64,000 nucleotides of DNA from Egicoccus sp. AB-alg6-2. Its GTDB lineage: Bacteria > Actinomycetota > Nitriliruptoria > Nitriliruptorales > Nitriliruptoraceae. The notes beneath the pieces were generated by a model. It was not told the DNA's origin. It ran no database searches and was given only the letters and a program-made list of their open reading frames with translations. Positions within the stretch are counted from its first letter, which is position 1. Every line of letters starts with the position of its first letter. Location: NCBI RefSeq assembly GCF_041821025.1, contig NZ_JBGUAY010000012.1, positions 1-64,000 on the forward strand, in the 5' to 3' direction. This document shows positions 37,966 through 46,934 of the stretch, piece by piece. The translations under genes and the position numbers were made by a program.

Positions 37966-39855
37966 ATGACTCCTCCAAGCCCAGACATCCGCGCCTATCT
38001 CGAGATCCGCACCGCCGCGCCCAGCGGCTGGTCGCCGGACGCCCAGAACCTGCTGGTCTCGTCGGACCTGCCCGGCAGTGCCCAGGTCCACCGGCTCGAC
38101 CTCGACGGAACGACGTTGCCGGTCACCGCAGACGAGCTCGTGCCGGTGACCCGGTTCGCCGAGCCGATCGGGGCCGGCTACCTCCCCGCGGCGCCCGACG
38201 GCGGGCCGGGACACCGCCTGCTCCTCGCCGCCGACCGTGGCGGCAACGAGCGTCACCAGCTGTTTCTGGCCGGACACGATCCGGATGCGCCCTACGCAGG
38301 CCCCGAAGACCTCGAGCCACTGGTCGTCGACGACGAGTTCATCCACCGCCCGGGCGGGGTGACGCGCGACGGTCGTCTGCTCGCCTATGCGACCAACCGG
38401 GGTGACGGGGTCGCGTTCGACACCTGGGTCCGTGACCTGACCGATGGCAGCGAGCGCTGCGTCTTCGCGACGGGGGGCTGGACCGGTCCGGGCGGCTTCT
38501 CGCCGGACGGCCGCTACCTCGCGGTCTCGGAGATGACGACCCGGCCGGGGGACAACGTCGTCCATCTCGTCGACCTGCACCAGGTGGGTGACCAGCCGCT
38601 GGGGGCCGCGGATCCCGGTGTCGTCGAGTTGGCGCCCCACCCCGAACGCGAGTCGAGCGTCGGCACCCCGTCGTGGCTGCCGGACAGCTCGGCGTTCTTC
38701 TTCTCGACCGACGTCGAGCGCGACCACAGCGCCATCGCCCGCGGTACGCCGGACGGGGTCTTCGAGGTGGTGATCGAGAAGGGCTGGGACGCCGGCTGTA
38801 CCGTGGACTGGTCCGGACGGCACCTGCTGGTGGCCTGGAACGACGACGGCCGCACGCGGGCGGAGCTCCGTGACCCGCTGACGCTGGCCGTGACCGACGA
38901 GGTTCCGCTGCCGGGTGAGGGCGTCGCGGGGGGCTTCCGCTTCACCCGTGACGGTCGCCATGTGGCGTTCGCGTTCACCTCGGCCAGCGTGCCCGGTGAC
39001 GTGTGGCGCTATGACACGCAGGAGCGGCGGTTGGAGCGGGTCACGGTGTCGCCGTGCGAGGTGGACCCCGCCAGCTTCGTCGCACCGGAGCTCGTGCGTT
39101 TCGCCTCGTTCGACGGACTGGAGGTGCCCGCCTTCGTCTACCGGCCGGTTCGGGCCGTCGACCGCGGCCCGGCACCCGTCGTCGTGGTGATCCACGGCGG
39201 CCCCGAGAGCCAGTACCGCCCCACCTTCACTCCGCTGACGCAGTACCTGGTCGCGCAGGGGTTCGCCGTCGTGGCACCCAACGTCCGCGGGTCGACCGGC
39301 TACGGCCGTCGTTATCAGCACCTCGACGACGTCGAGCGCCGACTGGACTCGGTCCGTGATCTCGCGGCCCTGCACGACTGGCTCCAGGAGCAGCCCGATC
39401 TCGATGCCTCGCGCGCGGCGCTCTACGGCGGCTCGTACGGCGGCTACATGACGCTCATGGGCCTGGTGATGCAACCCGAGCGCTGGGCCGCCGGCGTCGA
39501 CGTGGTCGGCATGTCGAACCTGGTGACGTTCCTGGAGAACACCTCGGCGTGGCGGCGCGCCTTCCGCGAGCGGGAGTACGGCTCCCTCGAGCACGACCGC
39601 GACGTGCTCCTCGAGGCGTCGCCCATCACCCACGTCGACAACCTGCGCGCCCCACTGTTCATCGTCCACGGCGCCAACGACCCCCGGGTTCCGCTGTCCG
39701 AGGCGCAGCAGATCCACGCGGTGCTCGAGGAACGCGGGGTCCGCAACGAGCTGCTCGTCTACGACGACGAGGGGCACGGCTTGAGCAAGCTGGCCAACCG
39801 CATCGACTGCTACCCGCGGGTCGCCGCTTTCCTGCGGGAGGTGCTCGGCGACTGA
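37966..39855 (+). CDS. S9 family prolyl-oligopeptidase-type peptidase
   Basis: 629 residues, no signal peptide. An N-terminal beta-propeller with TolB-like repeats (WSPDAQNLLV, FSPDGRYLAV, FTRDGRHVAF) precedes an alpha/beta-hydrolase domain from about residue 390. The nucleophile is Ser490 in GGSYGGY; the Asp is in HGANDPRVP and the His in DEGHGLSK. Such acylaminoacyl- or oligopeptidases degrade short peptides in the cytoplasm. Leaderless start at ATG 37966; an in-frame GTG-type start 33 bases upstream is less likely. Confidence 0.93.
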   Translation: MTPPSPDIRAYLEIRTAAPSGWSPDAQNLLVSSDLPGSAQVHRLDLDGTTLPVTADELVPVTRFAEPIGAGYLPAAPDGGPGHRLLLAADRGGNERHQLFLAGHDPDAPYAGPEDLEPLVVDDEFIHRPGGVTRDGRLLAYATNRGDGVAFDTWVRDLTDGSERCVFATGGWTGPGGFSPDGRYLAVSEMTTRPGDNVVHLVDLHQVGDQPLGAADPGVVELAPHPERESSVGTPSWLPDSSAFFFSTDVERDHSAIARGTPDGVFEVVIEKGWDAGCTVDWSGRHLLVAWNDDGRTRAELRDPLTLAVTDEVPLPGEGVAGGFRFTRDGRHVAFAFTSASVPGDVWRYDTQERRLERVTVSPCEVDPASFVAPELVRFASFDGLEVPAFVYRPVRAVDRGPAPVVVVIHGGPESQYRPTFTPLTQYLVAQGFAVVAPNVRGSTGYGRRYQHLDDVERRLDSVRDLAALHDWLQEQPDLDASRAALYGGSYGGYMTLMGLVMQPERWAAGVDVVGMSNLVTFLENTSAWRRAFREREYGSLEHDRDVLLEASPITHVDNLRAPLFIVHGANDPRVPLSEAQQIHAVLEERGVRNELLVYDDEGHGLSKLANRIDCYPRVAAFLREVLGD

Positions 39856-39877
39856 CCGGGCGGCCCGTCTCCGCGGT

Positions 39878-40768
39878 TCATCCGATCCAGAACGTGGCGG
39901 CGAACAGCAGCACGGCGAAGACGACCACGTAGCGGGCGAACCCGAGCAGGGTCTCGCGCTGCACCAGCTTGAGCAGGAAGGTGATCGCGAGGTAGCCGCT
40001 GACGGCCGCGACGGCCACCCCGACGAGGTGGTGGACGGGCTCGAACGGCAGGCTGCCCGGCTCGACCGTGCCGAAGTCGGGCAGCTTGAACACCGTCGCG
40101 CCGACGATCACCGGGATCGAGAGCAGGAACGAGAACCGGGCCGCGGCCGCCCGGGAGAGGCCGAGGTACATGCCGGCCGCGATCGTGGCGCCCGAGCGGG
40201 AGATGCCGGGAAAGATCGCCAGCGCCTGCGCGACGCCGATCGTCCCGGCGTCCTTGAGCGTGATGGTGTCCTCGCGCCGGCCCGGGTCCCGGCGTCGCTC
40301 CTGCTCGTCGAGGTCACGGACGTCCTTGCGCAGTTCGTCCGCGGCGCGGCGGGTGCGCAGTCTTTCGGCGAACCACAGCAGCAGCGCCGTGAGCAGCAGG
40401 AAGCCCGACACGACCCGGATCGAGCGGAAAGCGGCCGCGAAGACGTCCTCGAACAGCAGCCCGGCGACGGCTGCGGGCACCGAGCCGATCGCGAGCAGGC
40501 CGATGACCCGCCAGGCCTGCCGGCGTTCCTCGGGCGGATGGTCGCCGCCCAGGCCCGTCGCCCGGGTGGCCAGGAATGCGAGGTCGCCGCGGAAGTAGAC
40601 CAGGACCGCCAGCAGCGTCCCCGTGTGGACCAAGACGTCGAAGGTCAGGCTCCCGGACGACCAACCCAGTAGGTACGGCACTCCCTGCAGGTGCCCGGAG
40701 GAGGACACGGGCAGGAACTCCGTCAGGCCCTGGAGCAGTCCGAGGACGATCGCCTGGATCAACAGCAC
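39878..40768 (-). CDS. uppP: Undecaprenyl-diphosphate phosphatase
   Basis: 296-residue integral membrane enzyme that recycles undecaprenyl diphosphate for peptidoglycan synthesis and can confer bacitracin tolerance. Signature motifs are GLTEFLPVSSSGHL near the N-terminus and FPGISRSGATIAAG in the second half, both holding catalytic residues. A charged 30-residue cytoplasmic insert (about 150-180, DEQERRRDPGRRED) is longer than in E. coli BacA. The GTG start at 40768 is assigned from the family; no good Shine-Dalgarno precedes it. Confidence 0.92.
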   Translation of the reverse strand: MLLIQAIVLGLLQGLTEFLPVSSSGHLQGVPYLLGWSSGSLTFDVLVHTGTLLAVLVYFRGDLAFLATRATGLGGDHPPEERRQAWRVIGLLAIGSVPAAVAGLLFEDVFAAAFRSIRVVSGFLLLTALLLWFAERLRTRRAADELRKDVRDLDEQERRRDPGRREDTITLKDAGTIGVAQALAIFPGISRSGATIAAGMYLGLSRAAAARFSFLLSIPVIVGATVFKLPDFGTVEPGSLPFEPVHHLVGVAVAAVSGYLAITFLLKLVQRETLLGFARYVVVFAVLLFAATFWIG

Positions 40769-40815
40769 GGTGGAGGCAGGCCGGAGGGGGTGGGACCACG
40801 CGGCGGAGCGGGCGG

Positions 40816-40825
40816 AGATTACTGT
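40816..40825. promoter_or_regulatory. Overlapping divergent -10 boxes of uppP and dehydrogenase gene
   Basis: The minus strand reads TAATCT (40821-40816) and the plus strand TACTGT (40820-40825), two TANNNT boxes sharing two bases and pointing in opposite directions. Simultaneous use would be exclusive. The assignment rests on pattern only. Confidence 0.4.
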
Positions 40826-40856
40826 CGTTGCCCACGTCGACCGAAAGGCCTGCGTC

Positions 40857-42341
40857 GTGCGCGTGCTGGTGATCGGTGCGACGGGATACATCGGCGGCAG
40901 GTTGGTGCCCGAACTGCTCGCCCGGGGCCACGACGTGCGGTGTGGTGCCCGGACGCCGGAGAAGCTCGATGGAAGGCCCTGGCGCGACCGGGTCGAGGTC
41001 GCGCGGGTGGACGTCGCCGAGCCGGAGCAGATCCGCGAGGCGGCGACCGACTGCGACGCCGTGTACTACCTCGTGCACGCGATGGACGGCGGGGGGTCGT
41101 TCGAGGAACGCGACCGGCAGGCCGCCCGCGGCGTGCGCGACGCGGTGGCTGCCGCGGGGGTCGCCCGGCTGGTCTACCTCGGCGGGATGGGCCACGGCGA
41201 GGACCTGTCTCCGCACCTGCGCTCCCGTCAGGAGGTCGGCCGGGTCCTGGCCGAGGGCAGCGTGCCGGTCACCGAGTTGCGCGCCGCCGTCATCATAGGT
41301 TCGGGCAGCGCGTCGTTCGAGATGTTGCGCAACCTCGTCGAGGTGCTGCCGGTGATGACCACGCCGCGGTGGGTGGACACCCGCTGCCAGCCGATCGCGG
41401 TGCGCGACGTCCTCGGCTACCTCGTCGCGGTGTTGGACGCGCCGGAGACCGCGGGACAGGTCCTCGAGATCGGGGGCCCGGACGTCCTCACCTATCGCGA
41501 GATGATGCACCTGTACGCCGAGGTCGCGGGTCTGCGTCCCCGCGTCATCGTGCCGGTGCCGGTGCTCACACCGGCGCTGTCGTCGCTGTGGATCGGGTTG
41601 GTCACCCCGCTGCCGACCGGCCTGGCCCGGCCACTGGTGGAGAGCCTGGTCAACGAGGTCGTCGTCCGCGACGACACCGCGCAGCGCCTGGTGCCCCGGG
41701 AGCTGATGCCGATCCGCGAGGCGCTGACCCTGGCGCTGGAGCGGGTCCAGGACCTGCAGGTCGACACCACCTGGGCCGGAGCCGGTGGGCCGGCGAGGCG
41801 TCGGCCCGGACCGCAGGGCCCGGAGGCGCCGCGGCCGGAGGACCCCGACTGGTCGGGGGGGACGGTGCTCGCCGACGAGCGGTGCGTCCACGTGTCGGCG
41901 CCGCCCGAGGCCGTCTTCTCGGTGGTGAGCGGCATCGGTGGCCAGCGCGGCTATCACGGGTTCGGGTGGCTGTGGCAGGTACGCGGTCTGCTCGACAAGT
42001 TGGTGGGCGGCGTGGGCCTACGGCGGGGGCGGCGTCACCCCTTGGAGCTGTCGATCGGCGAGCCGATCGACTTCTGGCGCGTCGAGGCGCTCGAGCCGGG
42101 CCGACTGCTGCGGCTGCGAGCCGAGATGAAGGTTCCCGGCGCCGCGTGGCTGGAGTTCCGCATCGAGCCGGACGGTGACGGCAGCCGCCTCGACCAGCGG
42201 GCGCGGTTCCATCCCCGTGGACTCTTCGGCCGGCTGTACTGGTACGCCCTCACCCCGTTCCATGCCCTGATCTTCCCGCGGATGGCGCGCCAGATCGCCC
42301 GCGAGGCCGAGCGGTCCATCGGCCGTGCCTCACGGCGGTAG
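40857..42341 (+). CDS. NAD(P)-binding epimerase-like protein with DUF2867 domain
   Basis: 494 residues. The N-terminal 260 residues are an atypical SDR with VLVIGATGYIGGRLV and a NmrA-like layout. The C-terminal 170 residues match the DUF2867 region found fused to such SDRs in actinobacteria (VFSVVSGIGGQRGYHGFGWLW, MKVPGAAWLEF, YWYALTPFHALIFPRM). A Pro/Arg-rich linker separates the domains. AAGG stands 9 bases before the GTG start. Reaction unknown. The end overlaps the convergent SAF gene by 12 bases. Confidence 0.87.
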   Translation: MRVLVIGATGYIGGRLVPELLARGHDVRCGARTPEKLDGRPWRDRVEVARVDVAEPEQIREAATDCDAVYYLVHAMDGGGSFEERDRQAARGVRDAVAAAGVARLVYLGGMGHGEDLSPHLRSRQEVGRVLAEGSVPVTELRAAVIIGSGSASFEMLRNLVEVLPVMTTPRWVDTRCQPIAVRDVLGYLVAVLDAPETAGQVLEIGGPDVLTYREMMHLYAEVAGLRPRVIVPVPVLTPALSSLWIGLVTPLPTGLARPLVESLVNEVVVRDDTAQRLVPRELMPIREALTLALERVQDLQVDTTWAGAGGPARRRPGPQGPEAPRPEDPDWSGGTVLADERCVHVSAPPEAVFSVVSGIGGQRGYHGFGWLWQVRGLLDKLVGGVGLRRGRRHPLELSIGEPIDFWRVEALEPGRLLRLRAEMKVPGAAWLEFRIEPDGDGSRLDQRARFHPRGLFGRLYWYALTPFHALIFPRMARQIAREAERSIGRASRR

Positions 42342-42971
42342 CAGGACCGCCGTGAGGGCTCGGGCCGCGGCCGCTCCGGCGACCTCGGCGGCCAGCTCGC
42401 GCGGCACCTCGACCCACACGCGGGCGTCGTCGACCCGGAGCACCGCGACGTCGCCGGCCAGCACGGTGCCGGTGCCGTCGTGCCCCGCCCCGACCAGGTC
42501 GATCCGTGCGCCGGGCGGCAGTTCGGGGAGCAACTCGCGTTCGATCGCGATGGCGGCGGCGGTGGCCGACAAGGCGCCCGCGATCCCGCCATCGGCGAAG
42601 TGACGGCTCGTCAGTGCCGTCCCAGCGGGCACCGCGACGGTCAACCGTGCTCCATCCACCTCGGTGACGACGTCGTCGGGGACCACCTGCGCCGGCCACC
42701 GCACGCTGCGGACGTCCCCGGACGTCGGCTCGTGGCCGAGCGGCAGGTCGGTCGCGGCGACCAGCACGGCGACAGGCGGCCCCCACGGCGAGGCGGTCAT
42801 CCGCACGACGTAGCCGCCGAGTGCGGCGATCACGACCAGAGCGGCCAGCACGAAACGCAGGCGCGGGCCGGCGCGGAACCACCACTCGCTGACGGCGTCC
42901 AGAGGCCGCGGCAACGTCGGGGGAGCGCCGTCGAGACGGAGCGGGGTTCGGGAGGGCAGCAGCGGTCGCAT
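42330..42971 (-). CDS. SAF-domain membrane protein (CpaB/RcpC-like)
   Basis: 213 residues. A short cytoplasmic start and one membrane segment (about 38-57, LRFVLAALVVIAALGGYVV) are followed by a SAF domain (VLVAATDLPLGHEPTSGDVR and VAVPAGTALTSRHF). SAF domains occur in the pilus assembly protein CpaB, but no tad/pilus genes are adjacent, so the role is open. A terminator upstream separates it from the FmdB-family gene. Confidence 0.78.
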   Translation of the reverse strand: MRPLLPSRTPLRLDGAPPTLPRPLDAVSEWWFRAGPRLRFVLAALVVIAALGGYVVRMTASPWGPPVAVLVAATDLPLGHEPTSGDVRSVRWPAQVVPDDVVTEVDGARLTVAVPAGTALTSRHFADGGIAGALSATAAAIAIERELLPELPPGARIDLVGAGHDGTGTVLAGDVAVLRVDDARVWVEVPRELAAEVAGAAAARALTAVLLPP

Positions 42972-42990
42972 GCCACCCAGCCCATCACGG

Positions 42991-43027
42991 CAACGCGCCT
43001 GCGTCCCATCGGATCGCAGGCGCGTTG
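42991..43027. terminator. Terminator hairpin downstream of FmdB-family gene
   Basis: Perfect 13-bp stem, CAACGCGCCTGCG at 42991-43003 and its complement at 43015-43027, with an 11-base loop, located 25 bases after the FmdB-family stop on the minus strand. Confidence 0.75.
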
Positions 43028-43052
43028 TGGAAAGCTGGCGTTGCCCGACCGG

Positions 43053-43370
43053 TCAGGCGCTCTTCTTCTCGGTTCCCGACGATCCGCTGTCCGCGGTCTT
43101 CGCGGTGCTCTCCGAGGAGGGGGAGGAACTCGACGTGTCAGACGACTCCGTCGACCCGGACCCCGTACCGGCCTTGCCGGAGGACGTGGACGAGGCCGCG
43201 TAGTCCTTCACGTGCCAGCCCGAGCCCTTGAAGATCAGGCCGGCGGCGCTGAAGACCTTGCGGAGGGAGCCGTGGCAGCTCGGGCACTCGGTCAGCGCGT
43301 CGTCCTTGAACGACTGCACGACCTCGAGGTGCTCCCCACAGTCACGGCAGGCGTACTCGTAGGTTGGCAT
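43053..43370 (-). CDS. FmdB-family zinc-ribbon protein, Ruc-like
   Basis: 105 residues. The N-terminus MPTYEYACRDCGEHLEVVQ is the FmdB/CxxC_CxxC_SSSS zinc ribbon with Cys8/11/29/32. The last 40 residues are disordered and dominated by Ser, Thr and Gly. The Mycobacterium tuberculosis relative Rv0991c (Ruc) is a redox-regulated chaperone encoded next to formyl-THF cyclo-ligase and galU, exactly the order here. GGAG stands 9 bases before the ATG. A chaperone role is inferred from that match. Confidence 0.87.
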   Translation of the reverse strand: MPTYEYACRDCGEHLEVVQSFKDDALTECPSCHGSLRKVFSAAGLIFKGSGWHVKDYAASSTSSGKAGTGSGSTESSDTSSSSPSSESTAKTADSGSSGTEKKSA

Positions 43371-43469
43371 GGGCACAGGCTCCGACACTCGCGCACGAGC
43401 GACGACTGGCACTCGGCAGGGACGAGTGCTGATTTTGCCGTACGTCGGGCGGTGCCGCAACCGCTGCCG

Positions 43470-44060
43470 TCACGGCCGCCCGATCCGCCGGCCCCGTTCG
43501 TCGACGCGGTGGGTGACGCGTTCGGTCACCACGACGTCGACTGGAACGTCGTGCGGTTCCCGGGGCACACGCGGGACCACCTGGCAGGCGAAGCACACCC
43601 CGACGCGCACCGCCGTACGCGGCAGCGCGGCGAGTAGGCGGTCGTAGTGGCCGCCGCCCTGGCCCAGCCGCACACCCGCCGGATCGAACGCGACCCCTGG
43701 CACCACCGCGAGATCGACGACCGACGGATCGATCGCCGGCCCGAGCGGTTCGCGGATGCCGCGGAAACCGACCAACAACGCCCCTGGATCGTCCGACACC
43801 GCCAGCTCCAGGCGGTCGCCGTCCACGCGGGGGTAGAGCGTGCGCACCCCACGCGCCCGCAACCGTGGCACCAGTCCCGCCGGGTCGATCTCCTGCGGCG
43901 AGGCGGCGTAGAGCAGCACGACCCGGGCCCGGCGCATCTCCGGCAGGTACTCGAGGCGTGCCACCGCTCGGGCCGACGCCGCCGCACGTTCGTCGGGCGA
44001 GAGCGCGCCCCGCGCCGCCCGGGCGGTCGCCCGGAGCGCGGACTTGTCGGTGGCCGGCAC
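43470..44060 (-). CDS. 5-formyltetrahydrofolate cyclo-ligase
   Basis: 196 residues. Converts 5-formyl-THF to 5,10-methenyl-THF with ATP. The family motif PGVAFDPAGVRLGQGGGHYD is complete, and N-terminal basic residues (KSALRATARAAR) match the ATP/folate-binding helix. GGAGGGG precedes the GTG start by 6-7 bases. Divergent from galU. Confidence 0.9.
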   Translation of the reverse strand: MPATDKSALRATARAARGALSPDERAAASARAVARLEYLPEMRRARVVLLYAASPQEIDPAGLVPRLRARGVRTLYPRVDGDRLELAVSDDPGALLVGFRGIREPLGPAIDPSVVDLAVVPGVAFDPAGVRLGQGGGHYDRLLAALPRTAVRVGVCFACQVVPRVPREPHDVPVDVVVTERVTHRVDERGRRIGRP

Positions 44061-44173
44061 CCGTGCCCCCTCCGCCGTCCGGGCCGCGTGCGACGAGCCG
44101 ATCGTACGTCCGGATGGCGGACCCGCGGCCCATTAGGCTCGGTCGTCCCGTCCCTGCCGTCCCAGGAGCCGCA

Positions 44174-45052
44174 ATGGTCCGCAAGGCCGTCCTTCCCGTC
44201 GCCGGGCTCGGTACCCGCTTCCTGCCGGCGACGAAGGCGGTGCCGAAGGAGATGATGCCGCTGGTGGACCGCCCGGCCATCCAGTACATCGTCGAGGAGT
44301 GCGCGCGGGCCGGCCTCGACGACGTCCTGCTCGTGACCTCGACCGGCAAGTCCGCGATCGAGGACCACTTCGACCGCCGGGTCGACCTCGAAGCGGCACT
44401 GGCAGAGAAGGGCAAGGACGAGGAACTGGCCGCGGTCCGCGACCTCGCCGAACTCGCCCAGGTCCACAGCGTCCGCCAGGGAGAGCCGCTCGGACTCGGG
44501 CATGCGGTCCTGATGGCCGCCGGGCACGTGACGGCCGACGAGAGCTTCGCCGTCCTGCTCGGCGACGACATCGTCGATCCGGACGAGCCGTTCCTGGAAC
44601 GCATGATCGAGGCGCACGAGCGCACCGGCCGGCCGGTCGTCGCCCTCATGGAGGTGCCCCACGACCAGGTCCACCTCTACGGCGTCGCCGACGTCGAGCC
44701 CGGCGAGGCCGACGGCGAGTTCCGGATCCGCCGCCTCGTCGAGAAGCCATCGGCCGACGAGGCGCCGTCGAACCTGATCATCGTCGGCCGCTACGTCCTA
44801 CCCGGCACGATCTTCGACGTACTGCGGGACACTCCACCGGGGCGCGGCGACGAGATCCAGCTCACCGACGCGCTGCAGACGCTGGCCGCGGACGAACCAA
44901 TCGTCGGCATCCGTCTGGACGCCGAACGGTACGACACCGGCGACAAGCTCGGCTTCGTCAAGGCCACGGTGCAACTCGCCGCCGCCCGCGACGACATCGG
45001 TCCCGACTTCCTCACCTGGCTGCGCGGCTGGCTCGCGGAGCAGCAGGGATGA
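44174..45052 (+). CDS. galU: UTP-glucose-1-phosphate uridylyltransferase
   Basis: 292 residues. Makes UDP-glucose for envelope sugars and also the UDP-glucose used by GalT. The N-terminal AVLPVAGLGTRFLPATKAVPK binds nucleotide, followed by MMPLVDRPAIQYIVEE, the uridine motif LGHAVL and the late DTGDKLGFVKA. AGGAG stands 7 bases before the ATG; TAGGCT at 44133-44138 is a probable -10. Its stop overlaps the moeA-like start by 4 bases, heading a coupled operon. Confidence 0.95.
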   Translation: MVRKAVLPVAGLGTRFLPATKAVPKEMMPLVDRPAIQYIVEECARAGLDDVLLVTSTGKSAIEDHFDRRVDLEAALAEKGKDEELAAVRDLAELAQVHSVRQGEPLGLGHAVLMAAGHVTADESFAVLLGDDIVDPDEPFLERMIEAHERTGRPVVALMEVPHDQVHLYGVADVEPGEADGEFRIRRLVEKPSADEAPSNLIIVGRYVLPGTIFDVLRDTPPGRGDEIQLTDALQTLAADEPIVGIRLDAERYDTGDKLGFVKATVQLAAARDDIGPDFLTWLRGWLAEQQG

Positions 45053-46311
45053 CCCGCTTCGTCGGCCATGGCCGGGGTGAGGTGACCACCGCCGAGGAAC
45101 TGGTCCCGGTGGACGCGCATCTGCAGGCCATCCTCGACTCGCTGCCGGGCCAGGACGCCATCGAACTCACCGTCATCGACGCACTGGGACTGGTGCTCGG
45201 TGCGGACGTCGTCGGGCACACGACGCTGCCGCCGTTCGCCAACGCCGCCATGGACGGGTACGCCGTCGTCGCCGACGACCTCGTCGGCGCCACGGTCGAG
45301 CAGCCGGTCCGCCTCCCCGTCGTCGGTGAGGTGGTCGCCGGCGCCCAGTCCACCCCCGAGGTCACGCCCGGCCGGGTCGTGCGCATCATGACGGGCGCAC
45401 CGCTCCCGCGCGGCGCCGACGCCGTCGTGCCGGTCGAGACCACCTCCGGCTCGGACGGCCAGATCGCCTTCCACCGGGCCGTCGAAGCGGGTGCCCACGT
45501 CCGTCTGCCCGGCGAGGACCTGGAACCGGGCCAGGTGTTGCTGCGGGCCGGCCGCCGGGTCCAGCCCGCCGACGTCGGTCTGCTTTCGGCCGCCGGGGTC
45601 GCACGCGTGCTCTGCGTCCCGCCGCCACGGGTCGTGGTGCTCAGCAGCGGCGACGAGCTGGTGCAGGCGACCCGTGAACCGGGGCCGGGTCAGATCCGCG
45701 ACTCCAACGGCCCGATGTTGGCCTCGATGGTGCGCGCGGCCGGCGGCATCCCGTTCACGTCCGGCATCGTGCCCGACGATCGCAAGGCGCTGATGTACGC
45801 CTTCGACACCAACCTCGGGCACGCGGACCTGTTCGTGTGCACGGGCGGCGCCAGCGCAGGTACGCGGGACCTGTTGCCCGACGTCATCGGCGCGATGGGA
45901 GAGGTGCACACGGCCAAGGTCGCCATGCGCCCGGGGATGCCGCAGATCCGCGGACTCATCGGCGGCACGCCCGTCATCGGTCTTCCCGGCAACCCCGTGT
46001 CGGCGTTCGTCTCCTTCGAGGTCTTCGTGCGCCCCGCCATCCGTCGGCTGCAGGGGCGCCGCGACATGGCGCGCCCGGTCGTCACCGCCCGGGCGACCGA
46101 GGACCTGCGCGGTGCCGCGAACAAGCGCCACTTCGTGCGGGTCCGGCTCGCGCGCGAGAACGACGGCTGGACTGCCACCCCGACCGGGGCCCAGGGGTCG
46201 CACCTGCTCAGTTCCATCTCCGCCGCGGACGGGTTGGCGGTCGTGCCCGAGCACGTCGAGGTCATCGCCGCCGGCGACCACGTCCGCGTCCAGGTGCTGG
46301 TGGAGGGATGA
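45049..46311 (+). CDS. moeA: MoeA-like molybdotransferase / gephyrin-like protein Glp
   Basis: 420 residues with MoeA domains: the N-terminal part (LPPFANAAMDGYAV), the MogA-like domain (MTGAPLPRGADAVVPVE, IRDSNGPML, CTGGASAGTRD) and the C-terminal barrel (KVAMRPGMPQ, GLPGNPVSAFVSFEVFVRP). MoeA inserts molybdate into adenylated molybdopterin. However, the copy directly after galU in actinobacteria corresponds to MoeA1/Glp, which in Corynebacterium glutamicum works with FtsZ and the membrane receptor GlpR in cell division. The usual GGVSVGxxDxxK motif is altered here. A GlpR-like protein is encoded two genes downstream. Both roles remain possible. Confidence 0.88.
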   Translation: MTRFVGHGRGEVTTAEELVPVDAHLQAILDSLPGQDAIELTVIDALGLVLGADVVGHTTLPPFANAAMDGYAVVADDLVGATVEQPVRLPVVGEVVAGAQSTPEVTPGRVVRIMTGAPLPRGADAVVPVETTSGSDGQIAFHRAVEAGAHVRLPGEDLEPGQVLLRAGRRVQPADVGLLSAAGVARVLCVPPPRVVVLSSGDELVQATREPGPGQIRDSNGPMLASMVRAAGGIPFTSGIVPDDRKALMYAFDTNLGHADLFVCTGGASAGTRDLLPDVIGAMGEVHTAKVAMRPGMPQIRGLIGGTPVIGLPGNPVSAFVSFEVFVRPAIRRLQGRRDMARPVVTARATEDLRGAANKRHFVRVRLARENDGWTATPTGAQGSHLLSSISAADGLAVVPEHVEVIAAGDHVRVQVLVEG

Positions 46312-46820
46312 GCAGCAGCCCCACCCCCGAACGCGCGCCCGACCCCGACGGGCTGACCCACCTCGACGACCGTGGCCAGGCGCGCATGGTCGACGTCGGC
46401 GCCAAGGACGTCACGGCACGAACGGCGGTCGCCGAGGCGCGCGTGGTCATGCACCCCCACGTCGCCGCACGCCTGCTGAGCGGCGACCTGCCGAAGGGCG
46501 ACGCCCTGCCGGTCGCGCGGATCGCCGGCATCCAGGCGGCGAAGCGAACCCCCGACCTCATCCCGCTCTGCCACGGGATCGCGCTGACGTCCGTGGAGAT
46601 CGACATCGAGGTGGACGCGGACACGGGCGTCGCCGTGGTCACCGCGACCGCGCACGCCGCGGACCGGACCGGCGTCGAGATGGAGGCGATGACCGCCGCT
46701 ACCGTCGCCGGGCTCACGCTCTACGACCTCGTCAAGGCGGTGCAGCGCGACGTCGTCATCACCGACGTCCGGCTACGCCGCAAGACCGGCGGCCGCTCGG
46801 GCGACGTCGAACTGCCCTGA
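46308..46820 (+). CDS. moaC: Cyclic pyranopterin monophosphate synthase
   Basis: 170 residues. Second step of molybdopterin synthesis, after MoaA. The active-site motif IPLCHGIALT and the VEMEAMTA segment are intact, and MVDVGAKDVTARTAVAEA is the typical start of the fold. The ATG overlaps the moeA-like stop by 4 bases. Its presence between a Glp-like and a GlpR-like gene ties the operon to cofactor synthesis as well. MoaA was not found in the window. Confidence 0.94.
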   Translation: MSSSPTPERAPDPDGLTHLDDRGQARMVDVGAKDVTARTAVAEARVVMHPHVAARLLSGDLPKGDALPVARIAGIQAAKRTPDLIPLCHGIALTSVEIDIEVDADTGVAVVTATAHAADRTGVEMEAMTAATVAGLTLYDLVKAVQRDVVITDVRLRRKTGGRSGDVELP

Positions 46821-46934
46821 CGGACCGCGTACAACCTGTTGCGGATGCTTCGTGACACCGCACGCGTGGGTTACCGTCCGGCGACCGCCGCGACCCGCGG
46901 ATCCGGTCGGACAGGCAAGGCGCGTGGAGTTGCG

